Shown here: piece by piece, positions 5,689 through 6,591 of the stretch
Layout: each line of letters begins with the position of its first letter
Position numbering within the stretch: position 1 is the stretch's first letter
Assembly (NCBI GenBank): GCA_047638715.1
Contig: JBLIMK010000130.1
Span: 1 to 6,591, forward strand
Reading direction: 5' to 3'
From: SHLQ01 sp047638715
Lineage (GTDB): Bacteria; Actinomycetota; Acidimicrobiia; Acidimicrobiales; SHLQ01
Length of the DNA stretch: 6,591 nucleotides
Made by a program: the position numbers and the translations under genes
Notes under the pieces: generated by a model
Seen by the model: the letters and a program-made list of their open reading frames with translations, nothing else
Told to the model about the DNA's origin: nothing
The model's database searches: none

Positions 5689-6591
5689 CTAGCCGAGCGC
5701 CGGGCTGAGGTGATGCTGTGGATTCGCCGCTTCCATCGCCGACGCGATCTCGAGCAGCTGCCGATCCTGTCCCGGGCGAGCGATCAGCTGCAGCCCAACC
5801 GGTGACCCCTCTTTCGTGAAGCCGGCTGGGATCGAGATCGCTGGACATCCGGTTGGCGTGATCATGCAGACAGGCATCATCCAGCTCAGGTAGTCGGCCA
5901 TCGGAACGCCGTTCACTTCGGTCGGGTATTCGATCTCAACCGGGAATGCGGGTACCAGCGCCACTGGCAGCGCAAGGATGTCGAACTCATCGAAGAACGA
6001 GCTCATCGTTCGATGCAGGTCGGCCCGCCGACTCTCGGCTTCCAAGACATCGGCCACCGTGAGGGTGCGGCCATACGCGATGTTCTCTCTGACCGTGGCC
6101 TTCACCAGGTGTTGCATCTCCTCGGGGAACAGGCCACCCGTCTTTGCGTAGCTCATGCCGCGGAGCACTCGAAACACCGACTCCGCCGTCGACATGTCCG
6201 GCCGCGCTTCAGCGAACGAGCCGCCGACCGCTGTAACTGTGCTCGCAGCGGCCTTGCAGATCTCGAGCACCTCGGCGTCGCACTCGAACAGTCCAAGATC
6301 GCCACCCCATGCCACCTTCGCGCTCGTTGTGCTCGGCAAGGGGGAGCCAAAGATCGATCCGTTCTCGGGCAACGACAACGGATCGAGGTCGTGGGGACCG
6401 GCGAGCGCGGACATCAACAACGCCGTATCTGCCACGGTTCGACCCATCGGACCTGAAACACCGAGTCGGGGGTATGTCGACGAGGCTGCGGGATCGGCGA
6501 CCCGACCAATGCTGGGACGGATACCCACGACGTTGCACATGCCCGCGGGATTGCGTAATGAACCACCGAGGTCGCTGCCGTCGGCGATCGG
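5689..6591 (-). CDS. Amidase-signature family hydrolase, N-terminus outside the window
   Basis: The C-terminal 300 residues are visible; the gene enters from the right edge. The first visible codons read PIADGSDLGGSLRNPAG, the core of the amidase signature (PF01425), and the Ser in GGSLR (visible residue 11) is the expected acyl-enzyme nucleophile. The catalytic Lys and bridging Ser should lie upstream, beyond the edge. Further family features are VVGIRPSIGRV, the GPMGRTVADTALLMSALAG helix, and the closing TPTGCPAISIPAGFTKEG and PVGLQLIARPGQD blocks. The family hydrolyses amide bonds in many small molecules and includes GatA, but the GatA partners are not seen here and the C-terminal pattern fits a stand-alone amidase. 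Substrate cannot be inferred. Met codons at 6540 and nearby are internal, since homology runs straight through to the edge. The HD phosphohydrolase gene follows 29 bases downstream. Confidence 0.92.
   Translation of the reverse strand, partial: PIADGSDLGGSLRNPAGMCNVVGIRPSIGRVADPAASSTYPRLGVSGPMGRTVADTALLMSALAGPHDLDPLSLPENGSIFGSPLPSTTSAKVAWGGDLGLFECDAEVLEICKAAASTVTAVGGSFAEARPDMSTAESVFRVLRGMSYAKTGGLFPEEMQHLVKATVRENIAYGRTLTVADVLEAESRRADLHRTMSSFFDEFDILALPVALVPAFPVEIEYPTEVNGVPMADYLSWMMPVCMITPTGCPAISIPAGFTKEGSPVGLQLIARPGQDRQLLEIASAMEAANPQHHLSPALG

Noticed and set aside
5660..5848. 63-residue N-terminal extension of the HD protein
   Set aside because: It overlaps the conserved C-terminus of the amidase on the same strand in another frame and has no HD-family resemblance.
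1..6591. CRISPR array, tRNA, rRNA, insertion sequence or riboswitch
   Set aside because: No regularly spaced repeats, transposase-like protein, paired terminal repeats, cloverleaf or recognisable conserved RNA element was seen on either strand.

Overview
The window is GC-rich chromosomal DNA, roughly 60% GC by eye, and densely packed with ordinary-looking genes. I see no mobile element, CRISPR array, tRNA or rRNA. Gene style (GTG/TTG alternative starts, strong GC bias at third codon positions, a DUF4349 lipoprotein with an acidic Ala/Ser/Asp linker, adducin-type aldolase, SDR, TDG/Mug glycosylase) suggests a high-GC actinobacterium. An environmental or marine lineage such as Acidimicrobiia is possible, but that placement is inference, not proof.

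Layout. Positions 96-2952 carry three rightward genes that may form one operon: a DUF4349 lipoprotein anchored at both ends (96-1613), a PAP2-type phosphatase with all three catalytic motifs (1668-2210), and a class II aldolase/adducin-family protein (2236-2952) that keeps the zinc histidines but appears to lack the catalytic glutamate. Positions 2953-3181 have no gene I can defend. A 63-residue unknown protein (3182-3373) reads leftward. Across a 168-bp divergent spacer a rightward pair begins: an NAD-type short-chain dehydrogenase (3542-4312) and, 9 bp later, a TDG/Mug-family uracil/thymine-DNA glycosylase (4322-4966). Tail-to-tail with these is a leftward pair: an amidase-signature hydrolase cut off by the right edge (5689-6591), followed after 29 bp by a COG4339-like HD-domain phosphohydrolase (4991-5659).

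How they fit together. The first cluster mixes envelope functions (lipoprotein, lipid-phosphate phosphatase) with a metabolic enzyme-like protein; co-transcription is suggested only by spacing. The SDR and glycosylase look translationally coupled, because the glycosylase Shine-Dalgarno overlaps the SDR stop codon, although no shared pathway is obvious. The amidase/HD pair is likewise close-set without an obvious common substrate.

Nothing here is a clear undescribed system. The points most worth a second look are the double-anchored DUF4349 protein with an extra beta-sandwich-like domain, the aldolase homologue with a substituted catalytic Glu, the TDG-like motifs of the glycosylase, the small divergent unknown protein, and inverted repeats in the SDR upstream region and in the PAP2 5' coding region.
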